Assembly (NCBI RefSeq): GCF_014203115.1
Contig: NZ_JACHIJ010000003.1
Span: 779,501 to 843,500 of the forward strand
DNA length: 64,000 bases
Source: Afipia massiliensis
GTDB taxonomy: Bacteria > Pseudomonadota > Alphaproteobacteria > Rhizobiales > Xanthobacteraceae
Reading direction: 5' to 3'
Position numbers and translations under genes: made by a program. How positions within the stretch are numbered: position 1 is the stretch's first letter; every line of letters begins with the position of its first letter. Shown one piece after another: positions 16,689-25,557 of this stretch. The notes beneath the pieces are model-generated. The model saw nothing but the letters and a program-made list of their open reading frames with translations. It ran no database searches and had not been told where the DNA came from.

Positions 16689-18344
16689 GTGAAAGTGCAA
16701 GGCTCGCAGCAACCTGTCCGGTTGTGGGACCATCGCTGGCGTGCGCCCGAATGGCGTGCGCTGCCGGTGTGCGCTCTGCTGGCGCTGTGCCACCCCTCAA
16801 TCGCATTCGCGCAGTCGCTCACTCCCGACATGCTGAGCCCCACGCAGGGCGGGTTCGCTCCGCGCGACCAGTCGCTGCTGCGCCGGACTGCGCAGGCTGA
16901 CGATAATTCGCGCGGTACGCCTGCGCCGTCGCGGATCGGCACGATTCCGACCTATGGCATTCCGCCAGCGTCCGGCGCATCGGAGAGCGGCTTCGATTCG
17001 CTTAATCGCGTGCGAAAAAAGCCGAAGCTTTATCCCGGCGCGCCGAAGCCGAAGTTCGTCGGTCCAGGTAACCCGTCGCCGTCCACACCACGCGCACGCG
17101 TCGCAGCCCCGGTGTCACCGTCGGTCGCCGGCACGCTTCCCGGCCAGCCGCCGCGCCGCCGCCTGAAACTCGACGACGACCCGTTCGCCAATGTCGGCTT
17201 TCACAGCGGCGCGTTTCTGACCAAGGCAGCGGTCGAGCTCTGGGGCGGATACGACACCAATCCCGGCCGTATGAACCAGCCGAAGGGATCGGCATTCTAC
17301 AGGGTGGCGCCGGAGTTGCTGATCGCGTCCGACTGGAAGCGCCATTCGCTGATTGCCGATCTGCGCGGCTCCTTCACCGGCTACGGCACCACATTTCCAC
17401 CGGGCATCGACGGACCCTCGCCGGTGCCGACCAGCATCAATGCGCCGAATTTCAACGGCAGGATCAACGGCCGTATCGATGCCACGCGCGACACCCGCAT
17501 CAACACCGAACTGCGGATGCGGGTTTTCACCGACAATCCCGGTTCGCCCAACATCCAGGCGGGCCTTACCAAATATCCGCTGGCGACAGCGATCGGCGGC
17601 ACTGCGGGCATCGAGCACGATTTCAATCGCCTTCAGGTTTCGGTCGCGGGTCTCGCCGACCGCACGACGTATCAGCAGTCGATGCTCACCGACGGTACGA
17701 GCACGACCAACGACGACCGCAACTACAACCAGTTCGGTGGGCTCGCGCGCGTCAGCTACGACCTGATGCCCGGCCTCAAGCCGTTCGGCGAATTCGCCGC
17801 CGACACCCGGCTGCACGACGTGAAGTTCGACCGATCCACCTATCAGCGCGATTCCAACGGCGGCTATGTGAAGGCCGGCTCCACGTTCGAATTCTCGCGG
17901 CTGCTGACCGGCGAAGCCGCGGTCGGCTATTCGCTGCGCACCTATCGGGACCCGCGTCTCTCCGACATGAAGGGCCTCTTGACCAGCGCGTCGCTGATCT
18001 GGACCGCAACCGGGCTGACCACGGTGCGGTTCGACGCGACCTCATCCATCGGTGAGACCACGCTGGCCGGCGTTTCCGGTGTGATCTCCCGCGATTACTC
18101 GTTGCAGGTGGATCATGCGTTTCGTCGCTGGCTGATCGGCACCGCGAAGGTCGGCACCGGCACGTCAGACTACGACGGCACGCGCTTCGACAAGCGTTAC
18201 TTCGTGGAAGGCGGTCTGGTCTACAAGCTGTCGCGCACGTTCCAGCTCAAGGCGCAGGTGCGCCACGACTGGCTGGACAGTTCGATCACCGGCGCGAACT
18301 CTGCTTCCACGGTGGTGATGCTCGGCATCCGCGTGCAGCGGTGA
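16689..18344 (+). CDS. Outer-membrane beta-barrel protein
   Basis: A 551-aa exported protein. The GTG start gives a long signal sequence (core LPVCALLALCHPSIAFA, cleavage near residue 40). Residues ~40-170 are Pro/Arg-rich and probably disordered. From about residue 175 onward amphipathic beta-strands alternate with turns (e.g. VELWGGYDTNPGRM, HSLIADLRGSFTGYG, FKPEFGEF-like strands), ending VVMLGIRVQR with a terminal barrel-like strand. This is the 'outer membrane beta-barrel' (BBP2-like) family widespread in Rhizobiales, of unknown substrate. A start further downstream is possible because upstream spacing is weak. Confidence 0.8.
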   Translation: MKVQGSQQPVRLWDHRWRAPEWRALPVCALLALCHPSIAFAQSLTPDMLSPTQGGFAPRDQSLLRRTAQADDNSRGTPAPSRIGTIPTYGIPPASGASESGFDSLNRVRKKPKLYPGAPKPKFVGPGNPSPSTPRARVAAPVSPSVAGTLPGQPPRRRLKLDDDPFANVGFHSGAFLTKAAVELWGGYDTNPGRMNQPKGSAFYRVAPELLIASDWKRHSLIADLRGSFTGYGTTFPPGIDGPSPVPTSINAPNFNGRINGRIDATRDTRINTELRMRVFTDNPGSPNIQAGLTKYPLATAIGGTAGIEHDFNRLQVSVAGLADRTTYQQSMLTDGTSTTNDDRNYNQFGGLARVSYDLMPGLKPFGEFAADTRLHDVKFDRSTYQRDSNGGYVKAGSTFEFSRLLTGEAAVGYSLRTYRDPRLSDMKGLLTSASLIWTATGLTTVRFDATSSIGETTLAGVSGVISRDYSLQVDHAFRRWLIGTAKVGTGTSDYDGTRFDKRYFVEGGLVYKLSRTFQLKAQVRHDWLDSSITGANSASTVVMLGIRVQR

Positions 18345-18368
18345 GGCCAAGCACTACACCTTACAGTT

Positions 18369-18460
18369 CGTCATGGCCGGGCTTGACCCGGCCATCCACG
18401 ACTTACTTTTACTTCAAGGAAGAGAAGTCGTGGATGGCCGGGACAAGCCCGGTGATGACG
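18369..18460. repeat. Extragenic palindrome, 'GGCCGGG..CCCGGCC' family
   Basis: Inverted arms CGTCATGGCCGGGCTTG (from 18369) and the complementary CAAGCCCGGTGATGACG (to 18460), with an inner pair CCATCCACGACTT / AAGTCGTGGATGG. It lies 25 bp after the outer-membrane protein gene and may also terminate it. This family is abundant in Bradyrhizobiaceae genomes. Confidence 0.8.
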
Positions 18461-19049
18461 ATCGTGGGTGTTGCGCTGGTGTGCATCACCTCATCATTCC
18501 AGATTCGATTTTCAAACAGCCACTTCCGTTCAGCCACGCATGATCGCCCTCGCGCATCGCGCGAGGTGAGCTTTTAGGTCTGCCCCTTCAAACGATGAGG
18601 GGCATGGAGCGCCGCGAGGCGCACCTTGGTATCGTTTCGCCTCCGGCATCGCTTGCGAGGCGATGAACTTCCGGAAGCGCATCGCCTTGCGGCGCTCCAT
18701 TGCGGGATTTTGGGCGAGGGGACCGTACTTCCGGGTGAGGACGGACGCTCTCACGTCCCGATCCGGCCGGCTTTCGCCGCCTTCATCCTCGCCGCGTCCA
18801 GCCGCGAACGGCAGAGCCACATAGTTGGCCCGGACGGTGACCCCAGCCTCCCGGACGACGTGTGTGCGAGACACGCGTGCAGGCGCCGCATCCTGTTCCG
18901 CTTCAAAGCGCCCTCGAGAAGCGCCCCTCACGAACAGGACGCGCCGAACATAAGAGCGGTTCAGAGCGCGGGGATTCGTATCCCCATCACGAAATGTTTC
19001 GGGAGGCCTGGGACACACGATCCGTACTGCGCCCGCACGACTTATCCAC
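18461..19049. other. Gene-free, repeat-like intergenic segment
   Basis: No convincing gene is visible. Several overlapping frames stay open on both strands only because the sequence is GC-rich; their translations are Arg/Pro/Ser-rich without domains. Short inverted stretches occur (e.g. the CGCCTCGCG-type arms around 18612-18700). The Arg/Pro/Ser-rich translations look like those often annotated as multi-copy hypothetical proteins in Bradyrhizobium relatives, so it may be a degenerate dispersed repeat. Confidence 0.4.
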
Positions 19050-19156
19050 CGTCATTCCGGGGCGCGCGTCTTCGCGCGAGCCCGGAATCCACCTCCAATG
19101 AGATTCTACAGTCATGGATTCCGGGCCTGCGCCAAGAGGCGCATCCCGGAATGACG
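19050..19156. repeat. Extragenic palindrome, 'CGTCATTCCGGG' family
   Basis: Ends CGTCATTCCGGG at 19050 and CCGGAATGACG ending 19156, with inner arms GCCCGGAATCCA / TGGATTCCGGGC. It belongs to a second widespread rhizobial palindrome family and could fold into a long cruciform or hairpin. Confidence 0.8.
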
Positions 19157-19329
19157 AGCAGCAACTGAAATCGCATGCGCGGCGACCATCGCGTCCAGCG
19201 GTGGGTAAGCCGGACAGGCTCTTGACAGCGCGCACTCGCAAAGAACAAATAGGGAACATGAATTCACGCCGCGACTCGCCGGAGACACGTCCGGCTTGCC
19301 GGAATCTCTGCCAGCATCGGGGAGCCCTC

Positions 19330-19533
19330 ATGTTTACACCGGCCACGCAGAAAGACATCGACCGTTACGACCGCGCCGTCGACAGCGCGATTGCGACCTG
19401 TGGCGGCGATCTTCGCGGCGCGCTCAAGGCGCTGATCATCGCCAACGAATATCTGGAGGAGGAGTTGCGGCAGGTGCTGGACGAGGTGTCCGCGCACGCC
19501 GTGATGATGCCGCCGCGCCGGGATGTGGCTTAG
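19330..19533 (+). CDS. Small acidic helical protein, unknown function
   Basis: A 67-aa protein starting at ATG 19330 (MFTPATQKDIDRYDRAVDSA). It is predicted mostly helical, with the conserved-looking stretch CGGDLRGALKALIIANEYLE. Similar short 'DRYDRAV...GDLRGALKALI' proteins are common in Bradyrhizobium-type genomes and are annotated only as hypothetical. There is no signal peptide or membrane segment. It sits alone among extragenic repeats; codon use is clearly coding compared with its surroundings. Confidence 0.65.
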   Translation: MFTPATQKDIDRYDRAVDSAIATCGGDLRGALKALIIANEYLEEELRQVLDEVSAHAVMMPPRRDVA

Positions 19534-19573
19534 GTAATTTCAGACGGTATTTGTTTGTGCGTGATTTCTCCAC

Positions 19574-19784
19574 GTCGTCCCCGCGATAGCGGGGATCCGT
19601 TGACGTTTGCGAAACGTAACGATGCCGCGTCATCCTGAGGTGCGAGCCGCGCTTGCGGCGAGCCTCGAAGGATGCGCAGCCGCACATCGCCGTCGTCCTT
19701 CGAGGCTCGCAAGTGCTCGCACCTCAGGATGACGGCGATGCAGCCCATGGTCTGGTTATGGGTCCCCGCTTTCGCGGGGACGAC
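19574..19784. repeat. Nested double palindrome
   Basis: An outer pair GTCGTCCCCGCGATAGCGGGG (19574 on) and the matching ...CCCCGCTTTCGCGGGGACGAC (to 19784) surrounds an inner palindrome 19628-19734 with arms CGTCATCCTGAGGTGCGAGC / complementary ACCTCAGGATGACG. Each arm of the outer element is itself a small hairpin. The inner one recurs at 27387-27490 and a variant of the outer at 27505-27614, there side by side rather than nested. Confidence 0.85.
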
Positions 19785-19844
19785 ACTGTTGTTGCATCAA
19801 GGCTCGTGCAGAATTGCGCGATTGGCATCTTCAGAACTGCGCGC

Positions 19845-21173
19845 CTACTTCATCAACTCCTTCGCCAGCGCCATATACATCGGCAGCGAGACCGGATCGT
19901 TGGCGGCGTTGGCCGCCATCGGATGCGAAGCGTAGCGGGCGATCACCATCTCGGCGGTCGGATCGACATAAACGCTCTGGCCGTAGATGCCGCGCGCCAC
20001 GTAGGCGTTGTGTTCGTTGTGGGTGATCCACCACATGTCGCGATAGGACCAGCCCTTCAGCAGTCCGTAACCGGCCTTGGCGAAGTCGTCCTTCTTGCCG
20101 CCCTGCGTCACGTCGGCGACGGCGGCTTCAGGAATAATCTGCTGGCCGTTGAACTTGCCCTTGTTGCGCATCATCTCGCCGAAGCGCGCGAGATCGCGCA
20201 GCGCGGTGTTGTAGCCGCCGCCACCGGATTCCGTGCCGACGCTGTCGACCATGAAGTAGCCGTCATGCTCGGCGCCGAGCTTCGACCAGATTTCCGATGA
20301 CAGCAGCGCGGCCAGCGACTGGTTTGAGGCACGCTTGACGATCCATGCCAGCACTTCGGCGTTTGCCGTCTTGTAGGCGAAGGCCTGACCGTGCTCGCCT
20401 TCCTTGTTCAACTTGACAAGGAAGTCGTAGAAGCTGCGCGGCCCCTGATAGCCGGGGGCGATGGGCATCATGCCGCCGGCGCGGGCGTAATCGAACACTT
20501 CGGCATTGGGATCGGAATAGTTTTCCGAAAACTTCACGCCGATGGTCATGTCCATCACCTGGCGCACGGTGGCGTCGCCATAGGCGGTGTCTTTCAGTTC
20601 GGGCACGTACTTGGTGACGGGAGCCGCGGGATCAAGCTTGCCGTTGGCTGCGAGCACCGCCGCCAGCGTGCCGACGAAGGACTTCGTCACCGAGAAGGCG
20701 ATGTGGGGCAGTTGCGGGCTGCCTTCGCCGAAATACTTTTCAAAGACGATCTTGCCCTTGTGCATCACAACGATGCCGTCGGTATAGGTCAGCTGCATCG
20801 CGTCATTGAAGGTGATCGCCTTGCCGTCCATCGTGGTGATGGCGACGCCGCCGAGATCGCGTTCGGCGCGCGGCAGCGGCACCACCGGCCCTTCGCCGCG
20901 CGACACTGTCGCGGTTGGCACCAGTTCGCGGTAGTGGCTGAACGCCCAGCGCGTGTTCGGAAAGCGCGACGACGAGCCGTCGATGAAGCGGATGGTCTTG
21001 TCCGGCGGCGGCGGAAAGCCCTGCATCAGGCCGAGCGTCTTCGGATCGGTCTGCGCCGCTGTCGGAAGCGGCTGGGCGCCTTGTGCATCTACTCCGGTGG
21101 AAGGAATCATGTTCACTCCCGTGAGTGTGAGCAGGACGGCAGCATATCGTGCGGCGTGCGTGCGGATGATCAT
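19845..21173 (-). CDS. Secreted serine hydrolase, beta-lactamase (class C)/6-aminohexanoate-dimer hydrolase family
   Basis: A 442-aa protein with an N-terminal signal peptide (YAAVLLTLTGVNMIPSTGVDAQ, cleavage near residue 31). The S-x-x-K motif is HIAFSVTKSFVGTLAAV, the catalytic serine and lysine of class C enzymes; the Tyr of the Y-x-N motif is in FAYKTANAEVL, and a late H/R-x-G region is ARGIYGQSVYV. This set matches 6-aminohexanoate-dimer hydrolases and EstB-like esterases rather than true beta-lactamases. The protein is likely periplasmic; the substrate is unknown. The gene is flanked by repeats on its 3' side and by a terminator for the upstream gene. Confidence 0.88.
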   Translation of the reverse strand: MIIRTHAARYAAVLLTLTGVNMIPSTGVDAQGAQPLPTAAQTDPKTLGLMQGFPPPPDKTIRFIDGSSSRFPNTRWAFSHYRELVPTATVSRGEGPVVPLPRAERDLGGVAITTMDGKAITFNDAMQLTYTDGIVVMHKGKIVFEKYFGEGSPQLPHIAFSVTKSFVGTLAAVLAANGKLDPAAPVTKYVPELKDTAYGDATVRQVMDMTIGVKFSENYSDPNAEVFDYARAGGMMPIAPGYQGPRSFYDFLVKLNKEGEHGQAFAYKTANAEVLAWIVKRASNQSLAALLSSEIWSKLGAEHDGYFMVDSVGTESGGGGYNTALRDLARFGEMMRNKGKFNGQQIIPEAAVADVTQGGKKDDFAKAGYGLLKGWSYRDMWWITHNEHNAYVARGIYGQSVYVDPTAEMVIARYASHPMAANAANDPVSLPMYMALAKELMK

Positions 21174-21286
21174 GGCATTTCCCCGGTGGTCGTTTTTTAT
21201 TTCGCCTTGCGGCGATGGCGCGATGCGCGAAGCCTAGCCGAGCGCCTCATGGCAAACCACTGCTATTGCAGCGGCGGCAACAAAAA

Positions 21287-21312
21287 AACCGCGAGACATT
21301 CGTCTCGCGGTT
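21287..21312 (-). terminator. Intrinsic terminator of the BA14K-like gene
   Basis: An 11-bp perfect stem (21287-21297 with 21302-21312) and 4-nt loop, followed on the minus strand by a run of seven T. It is 30 bp beyond the stop of the BA14K-like gene. Confidence 0.9.
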
Positions 21313-21342
21313 GTCGTGGTCGTTCAGGATTGCGGCGAAAAC

Positions 21343-21738
21343 TTACGGGCAGGGATAGCGGTTGCCGTTGTTGTTCAGGTAGGTGCCCGATGCGGGATCG
21401 TAAGAGCGATAACGCTGCGAGCAGTAAGCGTGGTTCTGCTGAGCCTGCGCCTGCGAGGCGGCAATAGCGCCGCCGATCACCGCGCCTGCGGCAAGACCGA
21501 TGCCGACGCCGGCAGCAGTGCCGCCGTAACCATAGCCGCGCCGATGATAGCCGCCATGATAGTGGTGGCGATGGCCGTATCCGCGACGATAGTACTGCAC
21601 GTTGGTGACATCGCCGGCCGGTGCTGCCTTGCTCAGCGCTGCATCGTTCATCAGCGGCGCCGCGGTTGCGGGCTGCGAGACGGCGAGGGCTGTCGCGCCG
21701 GCAAGCAGAACGGCCGCGAGAAGTTTTCCAGTTCGCAT
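21343..21738 (-). CDS. BA14K-like secreted/surface protein
   Basis: A 131-aa protein with a signal peptide (KLLAAVLLAGATALAVSQPATA, cleavage after ATA-AP). The middle is Tyr/His/Gly-rich (YYRRGYGHRHHYHGGYHRRG), followed by a glycine-zipper membrane-like helix (GVGIGLAAGAVIGGAIAA) and the C-terminal signature CSQRYRSYDPASGTYL...RYPCP of the BA14K family, named after an immunoreactive Brucella protein implicated in smooth LPS maintenance. The two terminal cysteines probably form a disulphide. It is transcribed alone and ends with a strong terminator. Confidence 0.88.
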   Translation of the reverse strand: MRTGKLLAAVLLAGATALAVSQPATAAPLMNDAALSKAAPAGDVTNVQYYRRGYGHRHHYHGGYHRRGYGYGGTAAGVGIGLAAGAVIGGAIAASQAQAQQNHAYCSQRYRSYDPASGTYLNNNGNRYPCP

Positions 21739-21895
21739 ATCTATTCCTTTAGGTGGGATCGAACATTTGGGCGGAGTGATTATAACCCATCGCAATGCGA
21801 AAAGTTCCCGACGATCGCTTACACTTTCGAAAGCATTAATGCCGGTATCTTGGTGAGGGAACGCCTTGCAGCCGCGCTGCAAGGCGCGCTCCGAG

Positions 21896-23581
21896 TCATT
21901 CTTCGCGCTCTCGCACGGCGCGGCGATCCTTGATGGTGCCGATGGTTACGCCCAGGCGCTCGATTCTGCCGATGACTTTTCCGGCGAGGATGCGGTCGCA
22001 GTTCATGTGGGTCGGCGCGATGTAGAAATCGGCGAAGCGCCAGTCATGCATCCTGATCCATTGCAGGTTCGGCCGCGCATACTCTTCATAGGAGACGCGC
22101 TCGCCGCAAACGGCGACACGATAGACGGTAGTCTTCGCGGTGGCGGGCTCGGTGCGGTCGAGGAAGTCGTGCAGCTCTTCAAGCGCCTCGGGCATGATGT
22201 TGACCCAGTAATCGGTCACGAAGCGCCGCGATGCGCCTTCCAGCCCGCCGACGAGTTGATTGTAATAGAGATACTCATAGGGATGCAGGTGATACAGCTT
22301 GCCCGCCGTCCAGGTGTATCCTGTGGTGATGATCGCGAGCCAGACGATCATGGTGCCGCGATGCAGCCGCGCCAGCGCGCCGATCGAGGCGCTGAGGCCG
22401 ACGCCGGCGAGAATTGCGATCGGCGGAAACACGAACAGGAAATGACGGCAGCCGTCGAATGCCGGTCCTTCCGTGATGACCTGACACACCACCGGGAAAA
22501 TCGCGGCGAACGCAATCAGCCCGAGTTCGCGGCGGCGCGCGCCGCCGATGCCGCCAACGCGTTGCGGCAGCAGGATCAGCGCCAGCCCGAGCAATGTTCC
22601 GCCGAGTGTCAGCAGCGGCAGCCGGATCGCGATGTAGGTCGGCACGTAGTAGCGCGGCACGTTGGCCATCTCGTAGACCTGGCCGAACAGGACCGTGCGG
22701 ATCTGATAGTGGAAGTCGTTGAATGACAGCAGCCCGCGGATCGGATTGAGCGGCGACAGCGCCGCCCATGGCCACGCCGCGATCATGATGACGTACGCGA
22801 TCACGAAGGCGGGCATGAACCACAGGGCCGATCGCATCACGAACCGCGCGCGCTCCTGCCAGTGGCCGGCCACCGGGCGCGGCATGCTCAGCAGGATGGC
22901 AAGGCCGGCATATCCGATCAGCAGCAGGCTGAGCGATCGGATGCCCAGCGCGGCGCCGGTCATGATGCCGAACCCGATCACGTCGCGCATCCGCGGTACC
23001 GGCAGATCGCGCGTGGCGCGGATCAGGAAATACACCGCGCCGGCCATGAAGGCAGCCAGCGGAATACCCTTGGTGTGGTTGAACATGCCGCCGTACCACG
23101 AGCCGCACAGCACCAGCGCCACGATGGTGAAGAAGGCGGCGCGCGGCCCGGCGATCAGGCGTGCCGTCGCCGCTGCTGCACCGATGCCGCCGATGCCGAT
23201 CAGCGCGCACAGCAGATGGCGCAGTTCGTACTGATCGACGGGCAGGATCTGCGCCAGGCCCAGCGCGGCGATGTCGAACAGTCCGCCGTAGAGATAGAGA
23301 TTGTCGAGCTTGAATAGCGACTGGTCGGTGAAGCCGCTCTTGTAGTAGGCGATGATCAGTTCGCCGTAGCGATGCTGCACGCCCTCGTCGTTGGAAATCG
23401 CGTAGTTCTGGAAGGTCCACAGCGCGACGACGACCAATGCGGCCAGCGCGGCGCAGGAGGCGAGATCGAACGCGCTGCGCTGGCTGAGCCACTGCGCATA
23501 GCGCTTCAGCCGCTCGCCGAGCCCGGCGCCAGCGAGATCGCGGCCGGAAACATCCAGCCCGCCACCTATGAAATCTGTCAT
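21896..23581 (-). CDS. GT-C fold membrane protein (ArnT/PMT-like, glycosyltransferase 39-like)
   Basis: A 561-aa polytopic protein from the ATG at 23581. About ten to twelve hydrophobic segments span residues ~40-470, and the first periplasmic loop has the acidic motif NYAISNDEGVQHRYGE, as expected for a GT-C enzyme that binds a polyprenyl-phosphate sugar through early Asp/Glu residues. The C-terminal ~110 residues are soluble (NQLVGGLEGASRRFVTDYW onward). Substrate unknown; it could modify lipid A, a hopanoid or a glycan. The upstream extension of the frame to 23692 has no start support. It is monocistronic by spacing. Confidence 0.8.
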   Translation of the reverse strand: MTDFIGGGLDVSGRDLAGAGLGERLKRYAQWLSQRSAFDLASCAALAALVVVALWTFQNYAISNDEGVQHRYGELIIAYYKSGFTDQSLFKLDNLYLYGGLFDIAALGLAQILPVDQYELRHLLCALIGIGGIGAAAATARLIAGPRAAFFTIVALVLCGSWYGGMFNHTKGIPLAAFMAGAVYFLIRATRDLPVPRMRDVIGFGIMTGAALGIRSLSLLLIGYAGLAILLSMPRPVAGHWQERARFVMRSALWFMPAFVIAYVIMIAAWPWAALSPLNPIRGLLSFNDFHYQIRTVLFGQVYEMANVPRYYVPTYIAIRLPLLTLGGTLLGLALILLPQRVGGIGGARRRELGLIAFAAIFPVVCQVITEGPAFDGCRHFLFVFPPIAILAGVGLSASIGALARLHRGTMIVWLAIITTGYTWTAGKLYHLHPYEYLYYNQLVGGLEGASRRFVTDYWVNIMPEALEELHDFLDRTEPATAKTTVYRVAVCGERVSYEEYARPNLQWIRMHDWRFADFYIAPTHMNCDRILAGKVIGRIERLGVTIGTIKDRRAVREREE

Positions 23582-23746
23582 CCCCCGGCGTTCCCCAGCC
23601 CACACACTTGGCGCGTGTCCGCTGTTACGGCTGCACGCTCGCCATGCCCCCACGGCGAAGCCGGCCCTTCCGGCCGGCTCGGGAACGACCATAGGTGTGA
23701 AAAAGGCACTTGCTCAAGAAAAATGCATTTTGCGTTGCGAAAAAAG

Positions 23747-23911
23747 CTAGTGGTCCGATTCTGACATTCGCATCCATCTCAGCAGGCATTCTTGCGGATG
23801 TCAGAATCGGACCACTAGTAAATATAAGTTTCTAGTGGAGTTTTTGGATTTGACATTCGCCTCGCGGACTCGCGGCTCATGAGGTCGCGAATGTCAAATC
23901 CACTCCACTAG
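23747..23911. repeat. Doublet palindromic element (copy 2)
   Basis: Unit one is 23747-23818 with ends CTAGTGGTCC/GGACCACTAG and arms GATTCTGACATTCGC / GCGGATGTCAGAATC; after a 13-bp A/T-rich spacer, unit two is 23832-23911 with ends CTAGTGGAG/CTCCACTAG and arms GATTTGACATTCGC / GCGAATGTCAAATC. It lies between the divergently oriented ends of the GT-C gene start and the helicase gene 3' end, 15 bp from the latter's stop. Confidence 0.85.
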
Positions 23912-23926
23912 CATCCGCAAAAAGTA

Positions 23927-25039
23927 TCAGACCACCACGGTTAACCGTTTCGCCGCGCGGGTGATGCCGGTGTAGAGCCAGCGGGCGCGGCTGTCCTGGA
24001 AGGCGAAGCTCTCGTCGAACAGCACGACGTCGTTCCACTGCGAGCCCTGCGACTTGTGCACGGTCAGCACGTAGCCGTAGTCGAATTCGTCATACGGGCG
24101 GCGCTGCTCCCACGGAATATCCTCGATCCCGCCGCCGAAGCAGTCGGCGCGTACCGACACCTTTGTCACCTTGGCGCTGCTGACTTCTTCGTCCGGCGAC
24201 AGCCGCATGGTGATGATCTTGGACTTCGAGGCTGCGCGGGATTTCACCCGCCATAGCCCGCCGTTGAACAGCGCCTTCTTGCGGTTGTTGCGCAGGCAGA
24301 CCAGCTTGTCGCCGGCCACCGGCAACGGATCCTCGATGTTCTGCTTCTGCCGCACCCGCATGTTGTAGGCGCGACGGGTGTTGTTGCGGCCGACCAGCAC
24401 CTGATCCGCCGCCATGACGCGATCCGGATCGAGCGCATCACGCCGCACCACCTCAGACTCGCCGAAGGTGCCGAGGTCGAGCGAACGTCCTTCGCGCACC
24501 GCCATCGACATCCGCACGATCGGATCGTCCTGCGCCTGACGGTGCACCTCGGTCAGCATCGCGTCCGGTTCGGCATCGGTGAAAAAGCCGCCGCCCTGGA
24601 TCGGCGGCAGCTGCGCCGGATCGCCCAGCACCAGCAGCGGGCAATCGAACGACATCAGGTCGCGGCCCAGCTCCGCGTCCACCATCGAGCATTCGTCGAT
24701 CACGATCAGCTTCGCCTTGGAGGCGGGCGCGTCGTCCCACAGCTCGAAACTCGGCTGCTCCTCGCCGGATTCGCGGGTGCGGTAGATCAGTGAATGAATC
24801 GTCGAGGCGTTGTCGCAGCCCTTGTTGCGCATCACCAGCGCAGCCTTGCCGGTGAATGCCGCGAACTTCACGTTGCCGTTGACGCCGTCGGCGATATGCC
24901 GCGCCAGCGTGGTCTTGCCGGTTCCGGCATAGCCGAACAGCCGGAACACCGGCGGCGTGCCGTTCTTGCCCGGCCTGGCCTTGAGCCAGTCGGCGACAGC
25001 GCGGAGCGCCTGATCCTGATGCGGCGTGAAGGTGGTCAT
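23927..25039 (-). CDS. ATP-dependent RecD2-like DNA helicase (SF1B)
   Basis: A 370-aa helicase core. Walker A is RLFGYAGTGKTTLARHIADG (about residues 33-52), the DEAD-like Walker B is LIVIDECSMVDAEL, motif III is LLVLGDPAQLPPI, then LTEVHRQAQDDPI (motif IV region), and the C-terminal UvrD-like motifs DYGYVLTVHKSQGSQWNDVVLF and WLYTGITRAAKRLTVV. This is the compact 'AAA family/RecD-like' helicase common in alphaproteobacteria and phages, lacking RecD's long N-terminus. The ATG at 25039 (MTTFTPHQDQALRAV) begins the conserved alignment; the frame further upstream is not coding. Confidence 0.92.
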   Translation of the reverse strand: MTTFTPHQDQALRAVADWLKARPGKNGTPPVFRLFGYAGTGKTTLARHIADGVNGNVKFAAFTGKAALVMRNKGCDNASTIHSLIYRTRESGEEQPSFELWDDAPASKAKLIVIDECSMVDAELGRDLMSFDCPLLVLGDPAQLPPIQGGGFFTDAEPDAMLTEVHRQAQDDPIVRMSMAVREGRSLDLGTFGESEVVRRDALDPDRVMAADQVLVGRNNTRRAYNMRVRQKQNIEDPLPVAGDKLVCLRNNRKKALFNGGLWRVKSRAASKSKIITMRLSPDEEVSSAKVTKVSVRADCFGGGIEDIPWEQRRPYDEFDYGYVLTVHKSQGSQWNDVVLFDESFAFQDSRARWLYTGITRAAKRLTVVV

Positions 25040-25287
25040 CGTGGTGCTGGATACTTTATATGTGGCGCGACGCAAGCGGATAAGATGGGCCACAAGCGGG
25101 GTCCATCTGCATACCTGACTCGCAGCCCTCGTGAGGACAATAATGCGGCGGGCCGTGGCGAAACATCGGTCGCAACCGCCGGCGCTTCTCATATATGTTG
25201 CGCCTGCAAGGTGCAAAGAACCGGTGCGCACGGAGCGGCTTGTTCCGTATTGATGCGCGCTCCGGTGTGAACGAGATAACCCCCGCG

Positions 25288-25443
25288 ATGATCGTCCTCA
25301 AGCGCATTGCCGTCGTCGCCGTGGTCGTGTTCATCGTCGTGGCGGTCGGCCTGTCCGCATATAACGTCTATCTGCGTCTCACGGCGGGTGACGGTCCGCC
25401 GCCGATCATCTACGAGCGCTCCGACCGGCCATCCCGCGCCTGA
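25288..25443 (+). CDS. Short single-pass membrane peptide, hypothetical
   Basis: A 51-aa peptide beginning at ATG 25288, with one strongly hydrophobic helix at residues 3-25 (VLKRIAVVAVVVFIVVAVGL) and a short Pro-rich cytosolic or periplasmic tail. No domain is recognised. It sits 114 bp before the aminotransferase gene on the same strand. The hydrophobic helix and conserved-looking ending support a real small gene, but it is only moderately secure. Confidence 0.45.
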   Translation: MIVLKRIAVVAVVVFIVVAVGLSAYNVYLRLTAGDGPPPIIYERSDRPSRA

Positions 25444-25557
25444 CCGTGCGGCGCGATGCCGGTTGCGTCACGGCAGCCCGTTTCTATAAGTTGGCCAGCG
25501 CAACGTCGCCGATGAGGGTGTCCTCATGCAAACAACAATAAACGGGGAGACACCGCG

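Noticed and set aside
18530-19168. Overlapping plus and minus frames of 160-180 codons after the barrel gene
   Set aside because: Arg/Pro-rich on both strands with no domain, next to repeats; more likely degenerate repeat than gene.
25040-25231. N-terminal extension of the helicase frame
   Set aside because: The upstream residues are basic and unaligned; the helicase family begins at MTTFTPHQDQALRAV.
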